Program-made: the position numbers and the translations under genes
Source of the DNA: an uncultured Faecalibacterium sp.
GTDB lineage: Bacteria > Bacillota > Clostridia > Oscillospirales > Ruminococcaceae
Direction: 5' to 3'
Assembly (NCBI GenBank): GCA_934525845.1
Contig: CAKSZS010000010.1
Location: forward strand, 1-58,388
DNA: 58,388 nucleotides
Notes under the pieces: generated by a model
Databases searched by the model: none
What the model was told of the DNA's origin: nothing
Seen by the model: only the letters and a program-made list of their open reading frames with translations
In this document: piece by piece, positions 49,141 through 56,951 of the stretch
Layout of the letters: each line of letters opens with the position of its first letter
Position numbering within the stretch: position 1 is the first letter of the stretch

Positions 49141-51576
49141 TCAGCCCATGGTGACCTGCACATTGACCTCCGTGCCCGCTGCTGCCAGCGGCAGAACGCT
49201 GCCCTGGAAGGGCTTGCCGTCCACGGTCACGCTCTTTACGCCATGCTGCACGCCGGCGGCGTTGTCCACCACAATGTGGTAAACCGCCCCGCGGAAGCGG
49301 CGGGTCACGGCAAAGCCGGACAGGGTGTGCGGGATGCAGGGGTCCACCTTCAGGCCGTCCAGCGTGGGCTGGATGCCCAGAATGTACTGGCTCACGTTGA
49401 AGAAGGTCCACGCGGCCGTGCCAGTCAGCCAGCTGTTCTTGGCCTCGCCGAAGGTGGGGGCGTCCCGGCCGGCCACCATCTGGCTGTAAACGTACGGCTC
49501 GGTGCGGTGGATCTCCGAAATGTCCTCGATGTAGGCCGGGCAGGTCTTGCGGTAGACTTCAAAGGCACGGTCGCCGTGGCCCAGAACCGCCTCGGCACAG
49601 CTGATCCAGGGGTTGTTGTGGCAGAAGATGCCGGCGTTCTCTTTGTATCCCGGAGGGTAACTGGAGATCTCGCCCAGATTGAGCTGGTAACTGGTGTAGG
49701 CAGGCTGCTGCAGCACCACGCCGTATTTCGTATCCAACCGCTCCTCCACGCTCTTCAGCGCCTGCGCGGCCTGCCCGGTCTCCTTGCCGATGCCGGCCAT
49801 GACGCACATTCCCTGCGGTTCGATGAAGATCTGTCCCTCGGTGCACTCTTTGCTGCCCACCGGCTTGCCAAAGGCATCGTAGGCACGGCGGAACCAGGCA
49901 CCGTCCCATCCGGCGGTCAGAGCAGCCTGCTCCACAGCATCGATGGCCTTGCGGGCTGCTGCGGCTTCGTCGGGGAGATTCCGGTGGTCGCACAGTTCGG
50001 CGTATTCCCGGCCGTACTTGACGAACATCCCGGCAATGAACACGCTCTCGGCCACAGGGCCTTCGCTGGGGCCGGTGATCTGGAAGCTCTCACCCGGGTG
50101 CTCCGAGAAGCAGTTCAGGTTCAGGCAGTCGTTCCAGTCGGCGCGGCCGATCAGCGGCAGACCGTGGGGGCCAAGGTGGGTCACGGTAAAGCGGAAGCTG
50201 CGGCGCAGGTGTTCCATCAGGGGCTGTGCCTTGCTCTGGTCGTTGTCAAAGGCCACCGGTTCGTCCAGAATGCTCCAGTCGCCGGTCTCCCGCAGGTAGG
50301 CCGCGGTACCGGCAATGAGCCACAGCGGGTCATCGTTGAATCCGGTGCCGATGTCGCGGTTGCCCTTTTTGGTCAGCGGCTGATACTGATGGTAGGCGCT
50401 GCCGTCCTCAAACTGGGTGGCCGCAATGTCCAGGATGCGCTCCCTTGCACGGGAGGGAATGATGTGCACAAAGCCCAGCAGGTCCTGGCAGCTGTCGCGG
50501 AAGCCCATGCCCCGTCCGGTGCCGCTCTCGTAATAGCTGGCGCTGCGGCTCATATTGAAGGTGACCATGCACTGGTACTGATGCCAGATGTTCACCATGC
50601 GGTCCAGCTTTTCCTCTCCGGAGTGCAGCTGATAGGTGGAGAGCAGATCCTCCCAGTAGGCGGCCAGCGCGGCGCGGGCCGCATCGATCTGCGCATCGGT
50701 GGCATACCGCTCCATCATGGCGTGGGCGCGGGCCTTGTTGATGACGCCCGGCGCGATGAATTTTTCTTCCTGCGGGTTCTCGATGTAGCCCAGGCCGAAC
50801 AGAATGCTGCGGCACTCGCCGGGGGCCAGCTTTACATGGATGTGCAGGGCGCCGACCGGTGCCCAGCCGTGGGCGATGCTGCCGGAGCAATGGCCTGTCC
50901 GCACGGCCTGCGGGTCTGCCGGACCGCCGTACACGCCGCAGAACGCATCGCGGGCGGTATCAAAACTGCTGATGGGGCAGTTGGCCCAGAACACCGCGTA
51001 GTGGTCGCGGCGCTCCCGGTACTCGGTCTTATGGTAGATCGCGCTGCCCTCCACCTCCACTTCACCGGTGGAGAAATTGCGCTGGAAGTTGGAGCTGTCA
51101 TCCACAGCGTCCCACAGGCAGAACTCCACATAGCTGAACACATCCAGCTCTTTTTCCGTATCGCTGCCGTTGCGCAGGGTCAGGCGGTCCAGCTCGCAGG
51201 CATCGCCCTTGGGCACAAACAGCTCCTGCTGTGCCGTCACGCCGTTCTTTTTTCCTTCCAGAATGGTGTAGCCCAGGCCATGGCGGCAGGTGTAGCTGTC
51301 CAGCGCGGTCTTGGTGGGCTGCCAGCCGGGGTTCCACACCGTATCGCCATCCTTGATATAAATATGATGGCCGTCCATATCCAGCGGGGAGCTGTTGTAG
51401 CGGTAACGGGTCAGCCGGCGCAGCCGCGCATCGCGGTAAAAGCTGTAGCCGCCGGCCGTGTTGGAAACCAGACTGAAGAAGTCCTCGCTGCCAAGATAAT
51501 TGATCCAGGGCAGAGGGGTCTGCGGGGTGGTGATGACGTATTCCTTCTGCTGATCCTCGAAATGTCCGAACTTCAT
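49141..51576 (-). CDS. Cellobiose phosphorylase-type enzyme, GH94
   Basis: 811 residues from ATG 51576 (AAGGAGGAAG upstream). The N-terminal beta-sandwich has WINYLGSEDFFSLVSNTAGG and RYRYNSSPLD, as in cellobiose phosphorylases. The (alpha/alpha)6 barrel carries catalytic Asp in TGFNDDPLWLIAG, and GRADWNDCLNLN and STYPPGYKENAGIFCHNN-like SSYPPGYKENAGIF follow. It would split cellobiose (or a related beta-glucan disaccharide) with phosphate into glucose 1-phosphate and glucose in the cytoplasm. It diverges from a LacI regulator and ABC importer that probably deliver the substrate. Confidence 0.9.
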   Translation of the reverse strand: MKFGHFEDQQKEYVITTPQTPLPWINYLGSEDFFSLVSNTAGGYSFYRDARLRRLTRYRYNSSPLDMDGHHIYIKDGDTVWNPGWQPTKTALDSYTCRHGLGYTILEGKKNGVTAQQELFVPKGDACELDRLTLRNGSDTEKELDVFSYVEFCLWDAVDDSSNFQRNFSTGEVEVEGSAIYHKTEYRERRDHYAVFWANCPISSFDTARDAFCGVYGGPADPQAVRTGHCSGSIAHGWAPVGALHIHVKLAPGECRSILFGLGYIENPQEEKFIAPGVINKARAHAMMERYATDAQIDAARAALAAYWEDLLSTYQLHSGEEKLDRMVNIWHQYQCMVTFNMSRSASYYESGTGRGMGFRDSCQDLLGFVHIIPSRARERILDIAATQFEDGSAYHQYQPLTKKGNRDIGTGFNDDPLWLIAGTAAYLRETGDWSILDEPVAFDNDQSKAQPLMEHLRRSFRFTVTHLGPHGLPLIGRADWNDCLNLNCFSEHPGESFQITGPSEGPVAESVFIAGMFVKYGREYAELCDHRNLPDEAAAARKAIDAVEQAALTAGWDGAWFRRAYDAFGKPVGSKECTEGQIFIEPQGMCVMAGIGKETGQAAQALKSVEERLDTKYGVVLQQPAYTSYQLNLGEISSYPPGYKENAGIFCHNNPWISCAEAVLGHGDRAFEVYRKTCPAYIEDISEIHRTEPYVYSQMVAGRDAPTFGEAKNSWLTGTAAWTFFNVSQYILGIQPTLDGLKVDPCIPHTLSGFAVTRRFRGAVYHIVVDNAAGVQHGVKSVTVDGKPFQGSVLPLAAAGTEVNVQVTMG

Positions 51577-51622
51577 GAATGCTTCCTCCTTACAGCTGCC
51601 GGAACGCCCGGCAGAATCGCTT

Positions 51623-51639
51623 TTGCGAAAACGATTAAG
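51623..51639. promoter_or_regulatory. LacI-type operator, copy 1
   Basis: TTGCGAAAACGATTAAG, identical over 17 bp to 52020-52036. It lies about 30 nt downstream of the GH94 -10, where a bound repressor would block transcription. Confidence 0.75.
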
Positions 51640-51669
51640 TTCAACGGAAGGCGCATTCTCTTTGCTTTT

Positions 51670-51698
51670 AGAATAGCCGAACCGAATGGAAAAAGCAA
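51670..51698 (-). promoter_or_regulatory. GH94 promoter
   Basis: Minus-strand -35 TTGCTT (51698-51693), 17-nt spacer, -10 TATTCT (51675-51670). Confidence 0.65.
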
Positions 51699-51799
51699 GG
51701 GGTTTTGACAAAAACTTTTGAAAGTATCCTTCATAAAAAGGCGGAGCAGCATATTTTTTTAGAAATTCTTTTTGTGACCCGTTCCGGGCTTTTCAAAAG

Positions 51800-51900
51800 C
51801 GAAATTTCCGAAATTTTATTTTTGAGCGCTCCTGCCGCAGCGAAAGCCGCCGCGAAATCGCAGCGAAATTTTTTCGATTTTCATCGAAATGTAACGAAAT
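51800..51900. repeat. Cluster of six CGAAAT motifs
   Basis: CGAAAT occurs at 51800, 51809, 51853, 51864, 51885 and 51895, at spacings of 9, 44, 11, 21 and 10. This AT-rich stretch lies midway between the divergent GH94 and lacI promoters and holds no gene. Spacings near multiples of 10-11 suggest same-face placement. Confidence 0.5.
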
Positions 51901-51986
51901 CCATTCGGGATGCACAATTTCTGTCTGTCGGAAACGGACAAAACGCCAAAAGTGATGCGAAAGAAACAAAAGTTATTCATTTTCGC

Positions 51987-52015
51987 TTGATTTTTGATAC
52001 AGAACGCGCTATCAT
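51987..52015 (+). promoter_or_regulatory. lacI-family gene promoter
   Basis: -35 TTGATT (51987-51992), 17-nt spacer, -10 TATCAT (52010-52015). Operator copy 2 begins 5 nt after the -10. Confidence 0.7.
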
Positions 52016-52019
52016 GAAC

Positions 52020-52036
52020 TTGCGAAAACGATTAAG
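52020..52036. promoter_or_regulatory. LacI-type operator, copy 2
   Basis: Second exact copy of TTGCGAAAACGATTAAG, placed over the expected transcription start of the lacI-family gene, consistent with autorepression. Confidence 0.75.
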
Positions 52037-52089
52037 GGCTTGACGAAGCACATCCCCGGCAAGCAGACCTTCGAAAGGAGACGGAAGCG

Positions 52090-53097
52090 ATGCCATCCTT
52101 GAAAGATCTGGCAAAAGAATGCGGCGTATCCGTCGCAACCGTCAGCAAGGCCCTGAACGACCAGCCTGACATTGCCGCCGCAACAAGAGAGCGCATCCGT
52201 GCAGCGGCACGCCGCATGGGGTACCTGCCCAATGCAGCGGCCCGTGCCCTGAAAACGAACCGTACCTATAATCTGGGCGTCCTGTTCGTGGATGAACGGC
52301 AGAGCGGCCTGACCCACGAGTACTTCTCCGCCGTGCTGGACAGCTTCAAGGTGGAAGCGGAAAAACACGGCTACGATATCACCTTTATCAACCACAACAT
52401 CAGCGGCCGGAACATGACCTACCTGGAGCACTGCCATTACCGCAGTGTGGACGGCGTCGTGATCGCCTGCGTGAACTTTTACGATCCGCAGGTGGTGGAG
52501 CTGGTCAACAGCGACGTTCCGGTGGTGACCATCGACCATGTGTTCAACAACCGTATGGCCGTCCTGTCGGACAACGTGGCGGGCCTCAAAGCCCTGGTCC
52601 GGCAGGCGTGGTCCTACGGGCACCGGCGGATCGCCTTCATCCACGGCGAAAAGACCGCCGTCACCGAGAACCGCCTGGCCGGTTTTTATCAGGCCTGCGA
52701 GGAGCTGGGACTGGAAGCGCCGGAGGAATACGTCCGCAGCGGCGTATATCATGACGCCGGACGCTGTGCGGAGGAGACCCGGGCGCTGCTGGCCCTGTCG
52801 CAGCGGCCCACCTGCATCATCTTCCCGGACGACTTCTCCGCGCTGGGCGGCTACAACGCCCTGGCAGAAGCAGGGCTGAGCATTCCGGAGGACATTTCGG
52901 TCATGGGCTATGACGGCATCTACCTTTCCCGGGTGGTCAGCCCCTCGCTGGTGACCTACCAGCAGAACACGTCCGCTCTGGGCCGGATCGCCGCGGACAA
53001 GCTCATCGAGCTGATCGAGCACCCGCGGGTGACCCTGCCGGAGCAGATCCGGGTATCCGGCAGGCTGCTGCTGGGCGGTTCCGTCCGCAGTCTTTGA
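52090..53097 (+). CDS. LacI-family transcriptional repressor
   Basis: 335 residues. The N-terminal helix-turn-helix is LKDLAKECGVSVATVSKALN (about 4-23) with the hinge helix AARALKTNRTYNLGVLF. A periplasmic-binding-like sensor domain follows (about 60-335: SVDGVVIACVNF, GHRRIAFIHGE, GYDGIYLSRVVSPSLVTYQQ). It probably senses an imported oligosaccharide or its product. Two identical operators lie in its own promoter and in that of GH94. The ATG follows GAAAGGAG. Confidence 0.92.
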   Translation: MPSLKDLAKECGVSVATVSKALNDQPDIAAATRERIRAAARRMGYLPNAAARALKTNRTYNLGVLFVDERQSGLTHEYFSAVLDSFKVEAEKHGYDITFINHNISGRNMTYLEHCHYRSVDGVVIACVNFYDPQVVELVNSDVPVVTIDHVFNNRMAVLSDNVAGLKALVRQAWSYGHRRIAFIHGEKTAVTENRLAGFYQACEELGLEAPEEYVRSGVYHDAGRCAEETRALLALSQRPTCIIFPDDFSALGGYNALAEAGLSIPEDISVMGYDGIYLSRVVSPSLVTYQQNTSALGRIAADKLIELIEHPRVTLPEQIRVSGRLLLGGSVRSL

Positions 53098-53106
53098 GGT
53101 TGGATC

Positions 53107-53130
53107 AAAACTCCTGTGGCGGAGTTTTTT
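53107..53130 (+). terminator. Small terminator between lacI and the SBP gene
   Basis: AAAACTCC (53107-53114) pairs with GGAGTTTT (53121-53128), followed by TT. The stem is short, so leak into the ABC operon is likely. Confidence 0.6.
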
Positions 53131-53175
53131 GAAGAAAATGGATCAAATGGAAAACCATGAAGGAGGTTTACCCTT

Positions 53176-54618
53176 ATGAAAAAGATCTCTCGTCGTAATT
53201 TCCTGATCGCTTCCGGTGCCGTTACCATTGGTGCAGCTCTGACTGCCTGCGGCGGTTCTTCCGCTTCCACCAGCACCGCTTCTTCTGCTCCCGCATCCAG
53301 CGCCGCTGCTTCTGCAGCTCCCGCCGCACAGGGCAAGGTGCTGAATATCTGGTGCTGGAACGATGAGTTCCAGAGCCGCTTCAACGCTTATTATCCGGAC
53401 GTCACGGAAGTGGCCGAGGATAAATCCACCACCACTCTGAAGGACGGCACCGTCGTCAAGTGGACCATCAACCCCAACGAGAACAACAACTATCAGAACA
53501 AGCTGGACGAGGCTCTGCTGAGCCAGGATTCTGCCGCCGATGACGACAAGATCGATATCTTCCTGATCGAGGCCGACTATGCCCTGAAGTATGTGGACTC
53601 GGACTATGCGCTGGATGTCAAGGCAGACATCGGCCTGACCGATGATGATCTGGCCGGCCAGTACCAGTACACCCGGGACATCGTGACCGTGGACGGCAGC
53701 CAGCGCGGCACCACCTGGCAGGCAACTCCCGGCCTGTTTGCTTACCGCCGCAGCATCGCCAAGGATGTGCTGGGCACCGATGATCCCACCGAAGTGCAGA
53801 GCTACCTGTCTGACTGGGACAAGTTCAACGATGTGGCCGCACAGGCTTATGCCAAGGGCTACAAGATGCTGTCCGGCTTCGACGATTCCTTCCGCACCTT
53901 CTCCAACAACATCAGTGCTCCCTGGGTGGACGGCACCACCATCAAGGTCGATCCCAACATGATGAAGTGGGTCGATCAGACCAAGGAGTACACCGATAAG
54001 GGCTACAACAACAAGTCCAGCCTGTGGGACAGCCAGTGGGCAGCAGACCAGGGTCCCACCGGCAAGGTGTTCGGCTTCTTCTACTCCACCTGGGGCATCA
54101 ACTTCACCCTGCTGGGCAACTCGCTGGAAACTCCTGTAGCCGATGGCGGCAAGGAAGAAGTGGGCAACGGCATCTACGGCGATTACGCGGTGTGCGAAGG
54201 CCCTCAGCCCTACTACTGGGGCGGCACCTGGATCTGCGGCGCAGCCGGCAGCGACAACATTGAGCTGATCCGTGATGTGATGCAGAAGCTGACCTGCGAT
54301 GAAGCCATCATGAAACAGATCACGCTGGACACCCAGGACTATACCAACAACGAGAAGGCCATGAACGAGATCGCGGGCAGCGATTACAGCTCCGACTTCC
54401 TGGGCGGCCAGAACCATATCGCTCTGTTTGCAGAGGCTGCAGGCAAGATCGATATGTCCAACGCAGGCCCCTACGATCAGGGCATTACCGAGAGCTTCCA
54501 GGCTGCCTTCAAGGATTACTTCACCGGCAACGTGGACGAAGATACCGCCAAGGCAAACTTCAAGACTTCGATCCAGGAGAAGTACCCCGAACTGACCGAC
54601 GTGGTCTGGCCTGAATAA
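53176..54618 (+). CDS. Carbohydrate ABC transporter substrate-binding lipoprotein
   Basis: 480 residues. The signal has SRRNFLIAS and lipobox LTAC (Cys25), then a Ser/Ala/Thr linker to about 52. The mature domain starts VLNIWCWNDEFQSRF, typical of family-1 extracellular sugar-binding proteins, with GTTWQATPGLFAYRR and aromatic-rich GGTWICGAAGS. It should bind cello- or other beta-gluco-oligosaccharides, judging from the linked GH94 gene. Codon bias is strong. A terminator directly downstream would keep its mRNA in excess over the permeases. Confidence 0.9.
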   Translation: MKKISRRNFLIASGAVTIGAALTACGGSSASTSTASSAPASSAAASAAPAAQGKVLNIWCWNDEFQSRFNAYYPDVTEVAEDKSTTTLKDGTVVKWTINPNENNNYQNKLDEALLSQDSAADDDKIDIFLIEADYALKYVDSDYALDVKADIGLTDDDLAGQYQYTRDIVTVDGSQRGTTWQATPGLFAYRRSIAKDVLGTDDPTEVQSYLSDWDKFNDVAAQAYAKGYKMLSGFDDSFRTFSNNISAPWVDGTTIKVDPNMMKWVDQTKEYTDKGYNNKSSLWDSQWAADQGPTGKVFGFFYSTWGINFTLLGNSLETPVADGGKEEVGNGIYGDYAVCEGPQPYYWGGTWICGAAGSDNIELIRDVMQKLTCDEAIMKQITLDTQDYTNNEKAMNEIAGSDYSSDFLGGQNHIALFAEAAGKIDMSNAGPYDQGITESFQAAFKDYFTGNVDEDTAKANFKTSIQEKYPELTDVVWPE

Positions 54619-54654
54619 GGACGGATCCGCGCAGGCCCGTGGAAAAGTGAATAC

Positions 54655-54694
54655 AGAGGGCGGGCGGCACATCTCGCCCGCCCTCTTTGCTTTT
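54655..54694 (+). terminator. Terminator between the SBP and permease genes
   Basis: AGAGGGCGGGCG (54655-54666) pairs with CGCCCGCCCTCT (54675-54686), followed by TTGCTTTT. It ends 26 nt before the permease start, so downstream expression needs readthrough. Confidence 0.85.
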
Positions 54695-54719
54695 CCGATC
54701 ACAACAGGAGGCGATCCTT

Positions 54720-55706
54720 ATGGGAGAAAAGACGAAAAAGAAAGGGTCGATCAGCTACGCAAAATGGGGCTATATCTTCATTGCGCCGTTCTTCATCATC
54801 TTTGCGGTATTCCAGCTGATCCCTCTGATCTCCACGATTTATTACAGCTTCTTTGAATATTACCGCAGCGGCCTGAAGATCATCGGTCCCAGCTTTGTGG
54901 GCCTGAAAAATTATATCACCCTGTTTTCCACCGACCTGCCCAAGTACTTTGGCAACACGCTGATCCTGTGGATCATCGGCTTCATCCCGCAGATCGCCAT
55001 CTCCCTGCTGCTGGCAGCGTGGTTCACCGACCTGCGGCTGAAACTGAAAGGCCAGACCTTCTTCAAGACTGTCATCTATATGCCCAATCTGATCATGGCG
55101 TCGGCATTCGCCATGCTGTTCTTTGCCCTGTTCTCGGACAACGGCCCGGTGAACTCGGTGCTCCTGAGCATGGGCATCCTGGACGAGCCGTTCAGCTTTC
55201 TGAATTCGGTCTGGGGCAACCGGGGACTCATCGGCCTGATGAACTTCCTGATGTGGTTCGGCAACACCACCATCATGCTGATGGCCGCCATCATGGGCGT
55301 GGACCCCACCCTGTATGAGGCTGCCGAGCTGGACGGCTGCACCCCGAACCAGATGTTCTGGAAGATCACCATCCCGCTGATCCGCCCCATCCTCGTTTAC
55401 GTCATGATCACCTCTATGATCGGCGGCCTGCAGATGTTCGATGTGCCGCAGATCCTGACCAACGGCAAGGGCGGCCCCAACCGCACCTCCACCACCATGA
55501 TCATGTACCTGAACAACCATCTGTTCAGCAAGAACTATGGCATGGCCGGTGCCGTTTCTGTGGTCCTGTTCCTGGTATGCGCCGTGCTGTGCATCGTGGT
55601 CTACTTCTCCCTCACCAAGGAGGAGGACGGCCTGACCCGTGCCCAGCGCAAAGAGCTGAAAGCGGCAAAGAAAGCTGCCGCCAAGGCAGCAAAAGGGGGT
55701 AAGTGA
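54720..55706 (+). CDS. Sugar ABC transporter permease (MalF-like)
   Basis: 328 residues from ATG 54720 (AGGAGG upstream). Six membrane helices; the first is YIFIAPFFIIFAVFQLIPLI. The cytoplasmic EAA loop is YEAAELDGCTPNQMFWKITI. The Lys/Ala-rich tail (LKAAKKAAAKAAKGGK) is unusual in length but probably just cytoplasmic. No ATPase gene is in the operon, so a shared MsmK-type ATPase must be encoded elsewhere. Confidence 0.92.
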   Translation: MGEKTKKKGSISYAKWGYIFIAPFFIIFAVFQLIPLISTIYYSFFEYYRSGLKIIGPSFVGLKNYITLFSTDLPKYFGNTLILWIIGFIPQIAISLLLAAWFTDLRLKLKGQTFFKTVIYMPNLIMASAFAMLFFALFSDNGPVNSVLLSMGILDEPFSFLNSVWGNRGLIGLMNFLMWFGNTTIMLMAAIMGVDPTLYEAAELDGCTPNQMFWKITIPLIRPILVYVMITSMIGGLQMFDVPQILTNGKGGPNRTSTTMIMYLNNHLFSKNYGMAGAVSVVLFLVCAVLCIVVYFSLTKEEDGLTRAQRKELKAAKKAAAKAAKGGK

Positions 55707-55708
55707 AT

Positions 55709-56575
55709 ATGGCACACGCTCCGAAAACGCAGTCCGAAAAAGCGATCCTGTCCGCACGCCGCGCGTGGTGTTATCTGGTCCTGGTGCTCATCAGCTTTCT
55801 GTGCCTGTTCTTCTTCTATGTGCTGGTGATCAACTCCACCCGCAACCACTTCGAGATCCAGAAAGGGTTCTCGCTGCTGCCGGGCAAAGCGTTCGTTACA
55901 AACTTCAAAAACGTGCTGAGCGATGCCAACATTCCGGTGCTGACCGGCATCCGCAACAGCCTGATCGTCTCCACGTTCTCGGCGGCGTTCAGCGTCTACT
56001 TTTCGGCACTGACGGCCTACGGCATCTACGCCTACAACTTCAAGTTCAAAAAGGCCGCTTTCGCCATCATCCTGCTCATCATGACCATGCCCACGCAGGT
56101 GTCCGCACTGGGTTTCCTGCAGCTGATCACCAAAATGGGCCTGAAGAACAGCTTTATCCCGCTGATCGTCCCCAGCATCGCGGCGCCTACCGTGTTCTTC
56201 TTCATGAAGCAGTATCTGGATGCGTCCCTGCCCATGGAGATCGTGGAAGCGGCCCGCATCGACGGAGCCGGCGAGTTCTACACCTTCAACAAGATCGTGC
56301 TTCCTATCATGAAGCCGGCACTGGCCGTGCAGGCCATTTTCTCCTTCGTGGCCAGCTGGAACAACTACTTCATTCCCGCGCTGGTGCTGGACAGTGCTGA
56401 CAAAAAGACCCTGCCCATCCTCATTGCACAGCTGCGCAGTGCAGACTTCCTCAAGTTTGACATGGGCAAGGTGTATATGATGGTGGCCATTGCCATCCTG
56501 CCTGTCATCGTCGTCTATCTGCTGCTGAGCAAGTTCATCGTCCGCGGCGTGGCTCTTGGCGGCGTGAAAGGCTGA
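55709..56575 (+). CDS. Sugar ABC transporter permease (MalG-like)
   Basis: 288 residues from ATG 55709, 10 nt after GGGGGT; a GTG at 55703 overlapping the previous stop is an alternative. Six membrane helices. The EAA loop reads MEIVEAARIDGAGEFYTFNK, followed by IVLPIMKPALAVQAIFSFV. It forms the membrane channel together with the preceding permease. A strong terminator follows. Confidence 0.92.
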   Translation: MAHAPKTQSEKAILSARRAWCYLVLVLISFLCLFFFYVLVINSTRNHFEIQKGFSLLPGKAFVTNFKNVLSDANIPVLTGIRNSLIVSTFSAAFSVYFSALTAYGIYAYNFKFKKAAFAIILLIMTMPTQVSALGFLQLITKMGLKNSFIPLIVPSIAAPTVFFFMKQYLDASLPMEIVEAARIDGAGEFYTFNKIVLPIMKPALAVQAIFSFVASWNNYFIPALVLDSADKKTLPILIAQLRSADFLKFDMGKVYMMVAIAILPVIVVYLLLSKFIVRGVALGGVKG

Positions 56576-56614
56576 TCTCCCCCCATCCCGACCGGGATAC
56601 AGACATCACAGCAA

Positions 56615-56650
56615 ACAGGCCCGCTCCTCAGGGAGCGGGCCTGTTGTGTT
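56615..56650 (+). terminator. Terminator of the ABC sugar operon
   Basis: ACAGGCCCGCTCC (56615-56627) pairs with GGAGCGGGCCTGT (56632-56644), followed by TGTGTTGTG. Between 56651 and 56870 I see no convincing gene. Confidence 0.8.
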
Positions 56651-56866
56651 GTGTTCTTCCGGTGGGTCAGGTCGCAGGCGCACCGCTTCCTTCTGCCCGC
56701 CGGCAGGGAGCAGCATCCCTGTCCATGCAAAAAACGAGAGCAGCGCCCCTCGCAAAGGCTGCAGATTCACTCGCTGTATCTGCAGGAAAAGCACATCGTG
56801 ATCCGCAAGACAGGATCCTCGATGTCCCGGCAGCTGTGCTGTCTGCGGCGGAGAATTGATTCCTGT

Positions 56867-56911
56867 ACGCAAAAACCGCCCCGGCTTCCTGTTACGGAAA
56901 CCGGGGCGGTT
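56867..56911 (-). terminator. ppdK terminator
   Basis: AACCGCCCCGG...TTCC and GGAA..CCGGGGCGGTT form a 16-bp stem. On the minus strand TTTTTGCG follows. Confidence 0.85.
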
Positions 56912-56951
56912 CATTATGCTTTTATTTGTGCTCTCTCAAGCCCTTACGCAA

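Noticed and set aside
52020..52036. CcpA cre site
   Set aside because: The spacing between the TG and the central CG is 6 rather than 4, so it does not fit the cre consensus. An exact repeat beside a LacI gene fits a local operator better.
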